Shown here: positions 53,204-61,873 of the stretch, piece after piece
How positions within the stretch are numbered: position 1 is the first letter of the stretch
Layout of the letters: each line of letters opens with the position of its first letter
Assembly (NCBI RefSeq): GCF_014904755.1
Contig: NZ_JACZFQ010000097.1
Coordinates: forward strand, 124,001 to 188,000
DNA: 64,000 bases
From: Neoluteolibacter marinus
GTDB taxonomy: Bacteria > Verrucomicrobiota > Verrucomicrobiia > Verrucomicrobiales > Akkermansiaceae
Direction of reading: 5' to 3'
Notes under the pieces: generated by a model
Databases searched by the model: none
What the model was told of the DNA's origin: nothing
Seen by the model: the letters and a program-made list of their open reading frames with translations, nothing else
Program-made: the position numbers and the translations under genes

Positions 53204-56067
53204 CGGGTGATCGCTTCGTCGAGATTGAGAAGAACGGAAGCCACGATCGTGTAGGCGGCCCCGTCCGGGGTACCGGCCATGCCGTTCATGGTGCCGGGAT
53301 CGGCGGCATAGCGCTGCTCGGTGTCCTTGAACAAGCCGCGGAGCTCATCCAGGCGGTCCGCGGTGATGTCCTTCGAGGTGGCCGCGCGGTAACCGAATGA
53401 CAAACGGGCATCGAGATCCCCCGTGACGTCATACTTCATCCGCCGGGCGAGCCCCTGGGCGCATTCGTGAAAGGCGGGATCGTTCAGCACGGCCAGCGCC
53501 TGCAAGGGGGTGTTCGACACCAGCCGCCGCTTCGAGCACAGCTCACGGGTCGGGGCATCGAAGGTGACGAACGACGGATAGGGAATACTGCGCTTCCAGT
53601 AGGTGTAGAGAGAGCGGCGGTAGCGATCGGCCTGGCCGGGCTCCGGGGTTTTCCACGAGTCCGCGGAAAACGGTGTCCAGACCCCGGGCGGGATCGGGGG
53701 ATGCACCGGCGGACCTCCGACCGCCGGGGCCAGCAGGCCGCCGACCGCCAGCGCGTTGTCCCGGGCCATCTCGGCCGTCAGCCGCTGCCGCGGCCCGCGG
53801 GCGAGCAGGCGGTTGTCCGCGTCCTTCGCCGCCAGCGCGGGCGTGACGGTGGCGTCCTGCCGGTAGGCGGCACTGGTCACCAGCTCCCGCAGCAACGATT
53901 TGACGCTCCACTGCATTTCCGTCGAGAAGCGGACCGCCAGGGTGTCCAGCAACCCGGGATGGGTGGGCTTTTCACCCGCGGAGCCGAAATCCTCCGGGGT
54001 CGGCACGATGCCGATGCCGAAAAGCTCGAGCCACATCCGGTTGACCGCCACGCGGGCCGTCAAGGGGTTCTCCGGGGAGGCGATCCAACGCGCGAGATCG
54101 AGGCGACTGGGAACTTCCGACGCGGCGTGGAGCCGGGGAAAGACCTCGGGGGTTCCCGGTTTCTCCACGATCCCGCCCTTGTCGAGCCAGTTGCCGCGAT
54201 TGAACACCCGCGTGCTGCGGGAGAACCGGGGGTCCCGCTCCTGCATGACCGGCACGCTGGTGGCCGGAATCTTGCGGAGGGCCGCACGGGCGTCGGAAAG
54301 CTCTTTCTTCAGTCGCAGCACCTCGGCCTCTTTGCGGTGGGTGATCCAAGCGGCCTGGTCGGTCAGGGAGATGCGGCCGCGCTTCGAGACCATCGGGAAA
54401 CTGGCGATGATCGACGGACCGTTCTTCATCGTCACCCGCAGCCTCGAGCCCTCCGGCAAGTCGAGCGGTTCGGCCAGCACCACCGTCGCGTGGCGCGGGC
54501 CGAAGGTTTTCGAGTAGGTTCCCCACCCGCGGTTGCTGTCCTTCAACGACCCGTTGGGATCGAAAAACGGATGCGCCTCATCCGCGATGACTTCGGCCAG
54601 GGCAACCGGCTTCGCCCCGTTGTCCGGATCGAGGATCTCCAGCGTGATCTTCTTGAGGATCGCCCCCCATTCCGGGGTATGCGCCGCGGCGTCCTCGTCG
54701 AGCGGCAGGAACTCGACCCGGAGGGCTGTGAGCTGACTGAGATCCGCCGGAAAGGTCAGCTGATAGGTCGCGCCGGCCGCCGCATTGGTGTCGGAGCGGT
54801 ACTCCTCGATGCCACCGGTTTCGGCAATCCGCAACTTGGCGCCCTGGGCGGTGGCCGTCATCGACCTGGCGGGGCTCCAGCGGGTCGCGGCATCGATCTC
54901 CGCACGGATCTTGAAGAGCGCCGACTCGGCAGCCGCCACCTGATCCTGCAGCCCGTTCGCTTCGGCATAGCGCGCCTTGTCCAGGGGCACCTTGAGCTTC
55001 GGCAGGTCTTCCGAAAGGTCGGCGTCGGCAGTCTGGTTGAAGAAGGCCATGAACGAGTAATACTCCTCGTGCTTGATCGGATCGTAGGGATGGCTGTGGC
55101 ACTGGACGCAACCGAAGGTCAGCCCTTGCCAGACTTCCCAGGTCGTCGCGACCCGGTCCATCACGGCGCTGACCCGGAACTCCTCGTCATCCGTGCCGCC
55201 CTCGTCGTTGACCTGGGTGAGCCGGTGGAAGGTGGTGGCGATCTTCTGTTCCAGACTGGCATCGGGAATCAGGTCGCCTGCCAGCTGGTCGATGGTGAAC
55301 TGGTCGAACGGAAGGTCGCGATTGAAGGCGTCGACCAGCCAGTCCCGGTATTTCCAGACCTCGCGGCGGCGGTCGACGCCGAGCCCTTCGGAGTCTGCAT
55401 AGCGGGCGAGGTCCATCCAGACACTCGCCCAGCGTTCGCCGAAATGGGGCGAGGCCAAGAGTCGGTCCACCTGCTTTGCATAGGCATCCGGCGAGGAATC
55501 GGCGAGGAAGGCGTCGAGCTCTTCCACCGAAGGCGGCAGGCCGGTGAGGTCCAGCGACAGCCGGCGCAGTAAGACCGACTTGGCGGCCTCCTTGGAGGGT
55601 TCCAGGCCCTCGCTTTCCATCCGGGCGAGCAGGAACCGGTCGATGTCGTTGCGCGGCCAGGCCGCATCCTTCACCGCGGGCGGCTGCTGGCGCACGGGAG
55701 CCACGAAGGACCAATGCTCGCCCCACTCCGCCCCCTCCTCGATCCAAGTGCGGAGGGTCTCAATCTCCTCCTTCGCGAGCGGCGGGCCATGCTCGGGCTT
55801 CGGCATCACTTCGTCGGGATCTCCGGACAGCACCCGCACCATCAGTTCCGAGGCCGCCGGATCGCCGGGGACGATGATCGGCTTCCCCGACTCCCCCTTC
55901 CCCAAGGCCTGTTCACGGTAGATGAAGGACACCTCGCCGGCCTCCTTGACCCCGCCATGGCAAGAGGTGCAATGGGCGTTGAGGATCGGACGCACGTCGT
56001 GTGCGAAGTCCACTTTCGCCCACACCGGCAACGCCGACAGCAACATGATGGCAATCCCGTATCTCAT
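53200..56067 (-). CDS. PSD1 cytochrome with DUF1549 and DUF1553 domains
   Basis: 955 residues from ATG 56067 (signal MRYGIAIMLLSALPVWA). An N-terminal heme motif CTSCH (33-37) belongs to the planctomycete cytochrome c (PSD1/PSCyt1) domain; DUF1549 follows (about 150-360: FLLARMESEGLEPSKEA, LSLDLTGLPPSVEELDAFLAD, ERWASVWMDLARYADSEG) with a second CVQCH near residue 320. A discoidin-like stretch occupies the middle, and DUF1553 the C-terminus (about 640-950: RLDLARWIASPENPLTARVAVNR, LVSNTPLQALAVLNDP). Probably a periplasmic electron-transfer partner of the DUF1501 protein; substrate unknown. Gene order and ATGA overlaps on both sides place it in an operon. Confidence 0.95.
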   Translation of the reverse strand: MRYGIAIMLLSALPVWAKVDFAHDVRPILNAHCTSCHGGVKEAGEVSFIYREQALGKGESGKPIIVPGDPAASELMVRVLSGDPDEVMPKPEHGPPLAKEEIETLRTWIEEGAEWGEHWSFVAPVRQQPPAVKDAAWPRNDIDRFLLARMESEGLEPSKEAAKSVLLRRLSLDLTGLPPSVEELDAFLADSSPDAYAKQVDRLLASPHFGERWASVWMDLARYADSEGLGVDRRREVWKYRDWLVDAFNRDLPFDQFTIDQLAGDLIPDASLEQKIATTFHRLTQVNDEGGTDDEEFRVSAVMDRVATTWEVWQGLTFGCVQCHSHPYDPIKHEEYYSFMAFFNQTADADLSEDLPKLKVPLDKARYAEANGLQDQVAAAESALFKIRAEIDAATRWSPARSMTATAQGAKLRIAETGGIEEYRSDTNAAAGATYQLTFPADLSQLTALRVEFLPLDEDAAAHTPEWGAILKKITLEILDPDNGAKPVALAEVIADEAHPFFDPNGSLKDSNRGWGTYSKTFGPRHATVVLAEPLDLPEGSRLRVTMKNGPSIIASFPMVSKRGRISLTDQAAWITHRKEAEVLRLKKELSDARAALRKIPATSVPVMQERDPRFSRSTRVFNRGNWLDKGGIVEKPGTPEVFPRLHAASEVPSRLDLARWIASPENPLTARVAVNRMWLELFGIGIVPTPEDFGSAGEKPTHPGLLDTLAVRFSTEMQWSVKSLLRELVTSAAYRQDATVTPALAAKDADNRLLARGPRQRLTAEMARDNALAVGGLLAPAVGGPPVHPPIPPGVWTPFSADSWKTPEPGQADRYRRSLYTYWKRSIPYPSFVTFDAPTRELCSKRRLVSNTPLQALAVLNDPAFHECAQGLARRMKYDVTGDLDARLSFGYRAATSKDITADRLDELRGLFKDTEQRYAADPGTMNGMAGTPDGAAYTIVASVLLNLDEAITR

Positions 56068-57383
56068 CTCTCGAAAATCCTGATCTCGTTCAGCCCCCCG
56101 CCCTGGCACGGGTGATCCGCCGGCCGGCGGGGGTGGCGCAGGTGGGCGGTCACCACCAACTTGACGTAACGGACCTCCACGGCCGGGAACGTGAAGTCGT
56201 GGAACGGGAACTCCTTGTCGTAGTCCGCCGGGTCGATTGCAGGCAGCGTGCCTTCGGTCAGCGGCAAAAACGTCTTGTTGTCGAGCGACCCGAAAAGTCT
56301 GAAGCCGGCGGTCCCGCGATCGCCGATGGTGCGGTTGCTGGTGTTCTGCAGGGAAACCCTCGAGACCGCGGTCGGAGTGATCAGGTCGACCGTGAATTCG
56401 CCATCTTCGCCATCCGGAGCGAGCCAGAAGGACCAGTCGCCAGGGACCCCGGAATCGTCGAGGCGGCCGTCGGTGAGGTTGTCGGGCGGAAAGACCGAAC
56501 CGTGAGGGCGGATGCAGTAGCCGGGACTGAGCACCGGCTTGCCGAAGGCGAGGTTCTCGCCCGGGGAAGCCGCGGAGGAAACCGGCCGGTGCAGGGCATT
56601 GGCGAGCCTCACCGGCGATTCGTCGAGGGTCTCGAGCAGCTTCCCGTTGTCGGCGACAACGCGGCTTTCGCCGCGCACCAGACGGATGTCGGAGGCACTC
56701 CCGGTGCGGACATCGATCTCGCCTTTGAAGACCTCCGTGAGCACGACCGGCTTGCGGCCGTCGCTGCCCACCGCAACCCCGAACTCGGTGCCGCGATCAA
56801 TGAAGCGGCCACCGGGCGTGTCGATGCGGAAGCCCTCGGCGCCGTCGGGCGCGTGGACCGAGGCGCGGCCATGAAGCACGGTCAGCGCTTCCTTCGATTC
56901 GAGATTGAAGCGACAAGGCCCCTCCAGCACCACGCGAGCGCCGCTGGGATAACCGATCTCCACCATCCCCGAGGCCAGTTCGTGAAGGGTCCCGGCGGCC
57001 AGCTTTCCGGGTGCAAGTCCGCGGGAACCTTCCGGCCAGACAGCCCGGGTGAGGGTGAGCACCTCGGCCTGCGGCAGGCGTTTCCGGACGGCCATCAGGT
57101 CGTTGAAGCCGAACCCGAAGATGGCGATCGGAATCAAGGCAACCGCCGCGAACTTCTTCCAAGGAATGCTTCGCTGCCCCGGAACGCCGGCCGTGTCATC
57201 CACGAACGCCGGCAAGGCGGCCGAGCGGCGGATCAATGCCCCGTGGACGGCGACGGCACGACGATAGCGCGCCCGCGCATCAGGATCGGCGGCAAGCAGG
57301 CGATTCAGTTCGGCGCGCTCATCGTCGCCGAGCGCATCCTCGAAGAGGGCGTGGATCAGGAGGTCGAGCCGATCGTCCTTCAT
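56064..57383 (-). CDS. FecR-like anti-sigma or signalling protein with C-terminal discoidin domain
   Basis: 439 residues. A short cytoplasmic N-terminus (MKDDRLDLLIHALFEDAL, the anti-sigma-like helix) precedes a TM helix (about 77-97, FAAVALIPIAIFGFGF), a FecR domain (about 115-260: EVLTLTRAVWPEG, GARVVLEGPCRFNLES, TPGGRFIDRGTEFGVAV) and an F5/8-type discoidin domain (about 280-435: PDNLTDGRLDDSGVPGDWSFWL). FecR proteins pass outside signals to ECF sigma factors; here the sigma gene overlaps it (ATGA). The discoidin part may bind polysaccharide. Confidence 0.92.
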   Translation of the reverse strand: MKDDRLDLLIHALFEDALGDDERAELNRLLAADPDARARYRRAVAVHGALIRRSAALPAFVDDTAGVPGQRSIPWKKFAAVALIPIAIFGFGFNDLMAVRKRLPQAEVLTLTRAVWPEGSRGLAPGKLAAGTLHELASGMVEIGYPSGARVVLEGPCRFNLESKEALTVLHGRASVHAPDGAEGFRIDTPGGRFIDRGTEFGVAVGSDGRKPVVLTEVFKGEIDVRTGSASDIRLVRGESRVVADNGKLLETLDESPVRLANALHRPVSSAASPGENLAFGKPVLSPGYCIRPHGSVFPPDNLTDGRLDDSGVPGDWSFWLAPDGEDGEFTVDLITPTAVSRVSLQNTSNRTIGDRGTAGFRLFGSLDNKTFLPLTEGTLPAIDPADYDKEFPFHDFTFPAVEVRYVKLVVTAHLRHPRRPADHPCQGGGLNEIRIFER

Positions 57384-57904
57384 GGCAGCGCGAGTTTGGT
57401 TTCAATGCAGCGCTCCAATGCCTTGCGGATCCGGAACAAGGCCAGCGAGGTCGCGGTCGGCGTCTGCCGGCGCTCCGCGGCCAGCCCCTGGACGGAAGCT
57501 CCCGGCGCATAGCGGGCGAGGATCAGCTGCCGCTGCCGCTCCGGAAGTTCCCCGAGGCAAGCTTCCAGCGCCCGTTCCAGATCGGCATGGGCCGCATCGG
57601 CGGCGCCGTGCTCGGCGGCCAGCAGATCGACCAAGGAGTCATCGAAGACATGACGGTCCCGCCCGGCGTCGCGACGCGCCGCCCTGACCTGATAGAGGGC
57701 CACGGTCAGCGCCCAGGGCAGGAACGGCTGCGCCGGGTCGTAGTCGCCGGCCTTGCGCCAGAGGACGAGGTTGGTCTCCTGGACCACGTCGTCCGCCAGC
57801 ATCCGGTCGGGCAGCAACGAGAGCACGTAGCGGTGGATCTCCGGCTGATGGCGGGCGATCAGGCCCACGATCATTTCCTCGGCATTGTGCGGTTCGGCGG
57901 ACAT
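57380..57904 (-). CDS. ECF sigma factor of the FecR/PSD1 operon
   Basis: 174 residues from ATG 57904; GTG 57910 two codons upstream is an alternative. Region 2 has IHRYVLSLLPDRMLADDVVQETNLVLW, matching the sigma-70 'Rhodopirellula/Verrucomicrobium' group (TIGR02989-like); region 4 has LPERQRQLILARYAPGASVQGLA and a closing RIRKALERC helix. Head of an ATGA-linked run of FecR, PSD1 and DUF1501. A region with paired GAATTC palindromes (GAATTCGAAGAATTC, near 57945-57960) lies upstream. It starts 75 bases after DUF3500, so it may also be co-transcribed with that gene. Confidence 0.92.
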   Translation of the reverse strand: MSAEPHNAEEMIVGLIARHQPEIHRYVLSLLPDRMLADDVVQETNLVLWRKAGDYDPAQPFLPWALTVALYQVRAARRDAGRDRHVFDDSLVDLLAAEHGAADAAHADLERALEACLGELPERQRQLILARYAPGASVQGLAAERRQTPTATSLALFRIRKALERCIETKLALP

Positions 57905-57979
57905 CTCCACCCGAACTTACCGGAAACCGGGGAAATCTTTCGCGCGAATTCGAAGAATTCAGATCAGGCCCCGTCGCCC

Positions 57980-58999
57980 TCAGTGATCGCCGTGGTCCTT
58001 CTCGTGCTGCTGGTAGTGCTCGGCCAGGATGTCGCGGCCGAAGTCGCCATCGAAATCGCGCCACGCGGCATGGACATGGTTGGCATCGTTCTGGGTGTTG
58101 GCGGCCTCCATGATGAAGGTCGGACCTTGCACCCGGTAATACCACGCCTCGCCCCGCTTGGTACCGCCGGCCCAGCCGAAGTGGATCTTGTCGACCCCGG
58201 CCGCGACGATCTTTTCCATGTCGGCCTCCGCGAGGTCGCTGCGGTGGCGGCCGGTGTAGGCGCTGATCAGCTCGAACAGCGCCTTCTTCTGGGCGCCGTT
58301 CATGTCCGCGGCGGCGACGCCGACCGGCTCCGTGGCCGTGACCTTGCGCGACTCCGCGGTGATGATCTCGGCCGGTGGCAGGGTCGTGAAGAGCACCGCC
58401 TTTTTCTCCCCTTCCAAAAGCAGCGCGAGCAGCTTCTTCGCAAGTTCATCCTCCTCCTTGAGCACCCGCAGCCCCTTGTGCTCCCCTTCCCGGACTTCGC
58501 CGGGATTCGCCCCGTAGAACGACGGGGTGACGGAAAACTTGCCCTCTCCGGCCATCGTGTAGTTCAGCGACACGTGGTGACCCTCGAACTTCCAGCCCCA
58601 GCCCTTCTCATCGCCGGGCTTGCCGAAGATCGAGACGAAATAATTCTGCGGATTCCGGTAGTCGGGGCGGTTCTCCTTCACGCCCAGGAACGCCTCGAGG
58701 GTCCGGATCTGCTCGACCTTCAACTTGCCCTTCTCGCTCAGAGCCGCCTCCAGGAGCTTCATCGCCGCCGCACGCTGGGCGTCGCTCATATCACCCAGCG
58801 GCAAGCCGGTCCGGGTCTGCGGCGTGAAGCGGAAGTTCTCGCGCTGGTCGCTGTCGAACGCGAAGGCGGCCTTCTCCCGCTTCGCCGCGTCAAGCGTGCC
58901 CAGAAACCCCTCGGCGGCGGACGTCATCGCGTCGATCGACGGAAGCTCGGCAGCGGTGATCGGAAGGGTGCAAACCAATGCAAGGAGAGGGAGTTTCAT
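57980..58999 (-). CDS. Secreted DUF3500 protein
   Basis: 339 residues from ATG 58999 (MKLPLLALVCTLPITAA signal; an in-frame start 13 codons earlier is not signal-like). DUF3500 features: FLGTLDAAKREKAAFAFDSDQRENFRFTPQ, the KGWGWKFEGHHVSLNY core (His-rich), and HFGWAGGTKRGEAWYYRVQGPTF near the C-terminus. The family's function is unknown. The C-terminal HYQQHEKDHGDH is His-rich and might bind metal. Confidence 0.92.
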   Translation of the reverse strand: MKLPLLALVCTLPITAAELPSIDAMTSAAEGFLGTLDAAKREKAAFAFDSDQRENFRFTPQTRTGLPLGDMSDAQRAAAMKLLEAALSEKGKLKVEQIRTLEAFLGVKENRPDYRNPQNYFVSIFGKPGDEKGWGWKFEGHHVSLNYTMAGEGKFSVTPSFYGANPGEVREGEHKGLRVLKEEDELAKKLLALLLEGEKKAVLFTTLPPAEIITAESRKVTATEPVGVAAADMNGAQKKALFELISAYTGRHRSDLAEADMEKIVAAGVDKIHFGWAGGTKRGEAWYYRVQGPTFIMEAANTQNDANHVHAAWRDFDGDFGRDILAEHYQQHEKDHGDH

Positions 59000-59196
59000 G
59001 ATCCGCAAATTACAACCGCATCCCCTGGAATCTCGCAAGTCTCTGTGTCAGCGGGAACCGACCGGCGGTTACGGTCCGGGGCGACTGCCGGCTTGCTCCC
59101 GGCGGATCCCGGGGCATCATGTCGATTGCAAGCGGCCCTCCACGCTGGGTGGATGCCGCGAGCTCGTGGCGGCGCCCCGACCAACGAATCTCCGCC

Positions 59197-60864
59197 ATGA
59201 GAATCCCGCCTCACCACGCGATCCTGGCCGCCGGCCTGGCCATCGCGCCCGTCCCTGCCGCCGAAATCGCTTCCGGCCCATGGTGCGGCGCGGTCACCCC
59301 GGATGCGATCGCCGTGACCGCCCACCTCGACGGCGCGGGGATCCAGGCCCGGCTCGTCGTATCCGCCGCCCCGGATTTCAGCAATCCGGTCTACTCCCCG
59401 ACGGTGCAGTCGTCGGGCGAGTCGGGGAACAATGTCCGCCTCGATCTGTCCGGCCTGGCACCGGATCGCCGCTATCACTACGCGCTGGAGCTCGACGGGA
59501 TTCTGCAGACGGATCCGGCGCGGACCGGGACCTTCAAGACGCTGCCGGCGGCCGGTCCCGCATCTTTCCGCTTCGCCTTCAGTTCCTGCACCTATTGGAA
59601 CGAACCGGGGCAGTTCGTTTTCGACGCGATCCGGAACGAGGACGTCCGATTCTTCATCGCAATGGGCGACCTGAACTACAAGAACACCAATGTCGATGAT
59701 CCCGATGCCTACCGCGACAACTACATCGACATGGTCACGGAGAGCACGCAATTCGGCGAGATGGTGCGGAAGCTTCCGATCGCCTACATCTGGGACGACC
59801 ACGATTACTCGGGCAACACCTCGGACCGCAACAGCACCGGCAGGACCGCCCACCGCCTGGTCTACCGGGAGGCCTTTCCCCACTACCCCCTCCCTGCCGG
59901 CGGCCCCGATGAGGCGATCTACCAAACCTTCGACTGCGGGCGGGTCCGCTTCCTCCTGACCGACCTCCGTTCGGAGCGGAACCCCTCGAGCCAGTCCGAC
60001 GGACCGGGCAAATCGATGATGGGCGGCCCGCAGAAGCAGTGGTTCAAGGACCAGCTCGTCGCCGCCCGCGACGGCGGGGTGCCGCTGATGGTCTGGGTGA
60101 GCAGCGTGCCGTTCATCGGCACCATCCCCTCCACCGACCACTGGTCGGTCTACAAAACCGAGCGCCTTGAATTGCTCAACTTCATCAAGGACGAGAACAT
60201 CCGCAACCTGATCGTGATCGCCGGCGACATGCATGCGTTGGCCTACGACGACGGCACCGCCACTGCAGACTATGTCGAAGGGGTCCACGTTCCCGTCTTC
60301 CACGCCGCGTCGCTGACCCGCGACGGATCTTCGAAAGGCGGACCCTACTCGGGAGGCGAGAGCGCAGGCGGCGGCCGCTATGGCATTTTCGACATCGTCG
60401 ACAACGGGGCCACCATCGCCGCCACCTACCATGGCAGGATCGCCGCTTCCGCCACTTCGGTCAGCACCTGGAAGAGCTACACCTACACGACCTACTCCGG
60501 AGCCTATCGCGACTGGAAACTCGCCAACCTCGGCGATGCCGATGCGCCTGACGACGGCGACGACGATCACGACGGTATCACCACCGCCGCGGAGTTCGTC
60601 TACGACCTCAACCCGAACCTGCCGGACCGCTACGAGTGGCAGGCCTCGGCACCGGACCCGGAGAGTGGCGACGTCACCGTCAGTTTCCCGACCAGTCCGG
60701 GGCGGAGCTACCGGGTCTACTTTAGCGAAAGCCTGGCCGCTTGGACTCCCGGTTCCGGGCTGATCCCCGGCGATGGATCGACCCTGGAATGGACCGACCA
60801 ACGAGGGACACAGGCACTTCCGCAGAAGCGCTTCTACCGCGTGGTGGCCTCGGCGGCGCCGTGA
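59197..60864 (+). CDS. Secreted PhoD-like metallophosphoesterase
   Basis: 555 residues from ATG 59197 (signal MRIPPHHAILAAGLAIAPVPAAEI). The N-terminus has a fibronectin-like PhoD_N part (about 25-125), then the metallophosphoesterase (about 130-420) with FAFSSCTY, FFIAMGDLNYKNTN (in place of GDxIYA), YIWDDHDYSGN, IAGDMHALAYDD and the FDIVDNGATI close. It keeps the DDHD and GDMHA metal motifs. The last ~100 residues hold an EF-hand-like DADAPDDGDDDHDGI acidic strip and a beta domain. Probably releases phosphate from organic esters outside the cytoplasm. Confidence 0.92.
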   Translation: MRIPPHHAILAAGLAIAPVPAAEIASGPWCGAVTPDAIAVTAHLDGAGIQARLVVSAAPDFSNPVYSPTVQSSGESGNNVRLDLSGLAPDRRYHYALELDGILQTDPARTGTFKTLPAAGPASFRFAFSSCTYWNEPGQFVFDAIRNEDVRFFIAMGDLNYKNTNVDDPDAYRDNYIDMVTESTQFGEMVRKLPIAYIWDDHDYSGNTSDRNSTGRTAHRLVYREAFPHYPLPAGGPDEAIYQTFDCGRVRFLLTDLRSERNPSSQSDGPGKSMMGGPQKQWFKDQLVAARDGGVPLMVWVSSVPFIGTIPSTDHWSVYKTERLELLNFIKDENIRNLIVIAGDMHALAYDDGTATADYVEGVHVPVFHAASLTRDGSSKGGPYSGGESAGGGRYGIFDIVDNGATIAATYHGRIAASATSVSTWKSYTYTTYSGAYRDWKLANLGDADAPDDGDDDHDGITTAAEFVYDLNPNLPDRYEWQASAPDPESGDVTVSFPTSPGRSYRVYFSESLAAWTPGSGLIPGDGSTLEWTDQRGTQALPQKRFYRVVASAAP

Positions 60865-60865
60865 C

Positions 60866-61825
60866 TCACTGTTTCAGCGCGACCCGCAGGACCCGGTCGT
60901 CCGAGGTCAGGTAAAGACGGGTGCCGTTTTCGCCGAAAGCGACGTTGGCGGTCGGCCGCCCGCACAGGATCCGGCCCAGCAACTTGCCCTCGGAATTCAG
61001 GATCAGGCATCCGCCCGGACCGGTGGAGAAAACGTTGCCTTTCGCGTCGACCTTGATGCCATCGGGTGCGCCGGGACCCTTGAGATCCTTGCAATTGAAG
61101 AACAACTTGCCGGCCCCGGCACTGCCGTCGGCATTGAGCGGGTAGGCCATGATGATCGGCGCCGGGCCGTGGGACTGGGCGACGTAGAGGATCTTCCCAT
61201 CCGGCGAAAGCGCCACGCCGTTGGGACGATCGAGATCGCGGGTGATCAGCGAGACCACTCCCTGCGGGGTGACCCGGTAGACCCCGCAAAACGGCAACTC
61301 GCGGAACTTGGTGTCTTTGTCGCGCCCGGGCAGTCCATACGGGGGATCGGTGAAATAGACGTCGCCGCTGGCCGCGATCGCCAGGTCGTTGGGAGAATTG
61401 AAGCGCTTGCCGTTGAAGTTGTCGGCCAGCGTCCGCTTGCCCCCGCCCGGGGTGAGATAGGAAACCCGGCGGTCACCGTGTTCGCAGCAGTAGAGCTGAC
61501 CCTTGTCATCCATCGCCAGCCCGTTCGAGCCGGGCTCCGCGCTGTAATCCGCCACGCCGGTGTAGCCGGAGGGCTTCATGTAGACGCGGGCTTCGCTGTC
61601 CCCCTCCTTCCACTGGTAGATCGTGTTCCTCGGAACGTCCGAAAACAACAGCCGCTTGCCCGCCTCGTCCCAGACCGGACCTTCCGCCCAGTCGAAGCCG
61701 GTGCACAAGGTTTCGATCTCGGCATCCGGCGCGAGGATGGCGTCGAGAGCCGGGTCGAGACGCTCGATGCGCTCTTGGGCGAAGGCGAATGCGGGGAGGA
61801 AAAGAAGGGATCGGAGCACTTTCAC
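60866..61825 (-). CDS. SMP-30/gluconolactonase-like secreted propeller
   Basis: 319 residues with signal MKVLRSLLFLPAFAFA. SMP-30 propeller marks: GFDWAEGPVWDEAGKRLLFSDVP, EPGSNGLAMDDKGQLYCCEHGDRRV, FNSPNDLAIAASGDVYFTDPPYGLPG and RPNGVALSPDGKILYVAQS. Metal ligand candidates are the Glu of AEGP, the Asn of SPND and the Asp of LSPDG. Likely hydrolyses sugar lactones in the periplasm. It converges on the PhoD-like gene with one base between the stops. Confidence 0.93.
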   Translation of the reverse strand: MKVLRSLLFLPAFAFAQERIERLDPALDAILAPDAEIETLCTGFDWAEGPVWDEAGKRLLFSDVPRNTIYQWKEGDSEARVYMKPSGYTGVADYSAEPGSNGLAMDDKGQLYCCEHGDRRVSYLTPGGGKRTLADNFNGKRFNSPNDLAIAASGDVYFTDPPYGLPGRDKDTKFRELPFCGVYRVTPQGVVSLITRDLDRPNGVALSPDGKILYVAQSHGPAPIIMAYPLNADGSAGAGKLFFNCKDLKGPGAPDGIKVDAKGNVFSTGPGGCLILNSEGKLLGRILCGRPTANVAFGENGTRLYLTSDDRVLRVALKQ

Positions 61826-61873
61826 GATCCCATCCCTACGGTGACACGGCGCGGGAGTCTTCGACGAAAGATG

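Noticed and set aside
53467-55572. 701-codon plus-strand frame opposite the PSD1 protein
   Set aside because: Antisense to a gene with two CxxCH motifs and DUF1549/DUF1553 features; Arg/Gly-rich and without motifs.
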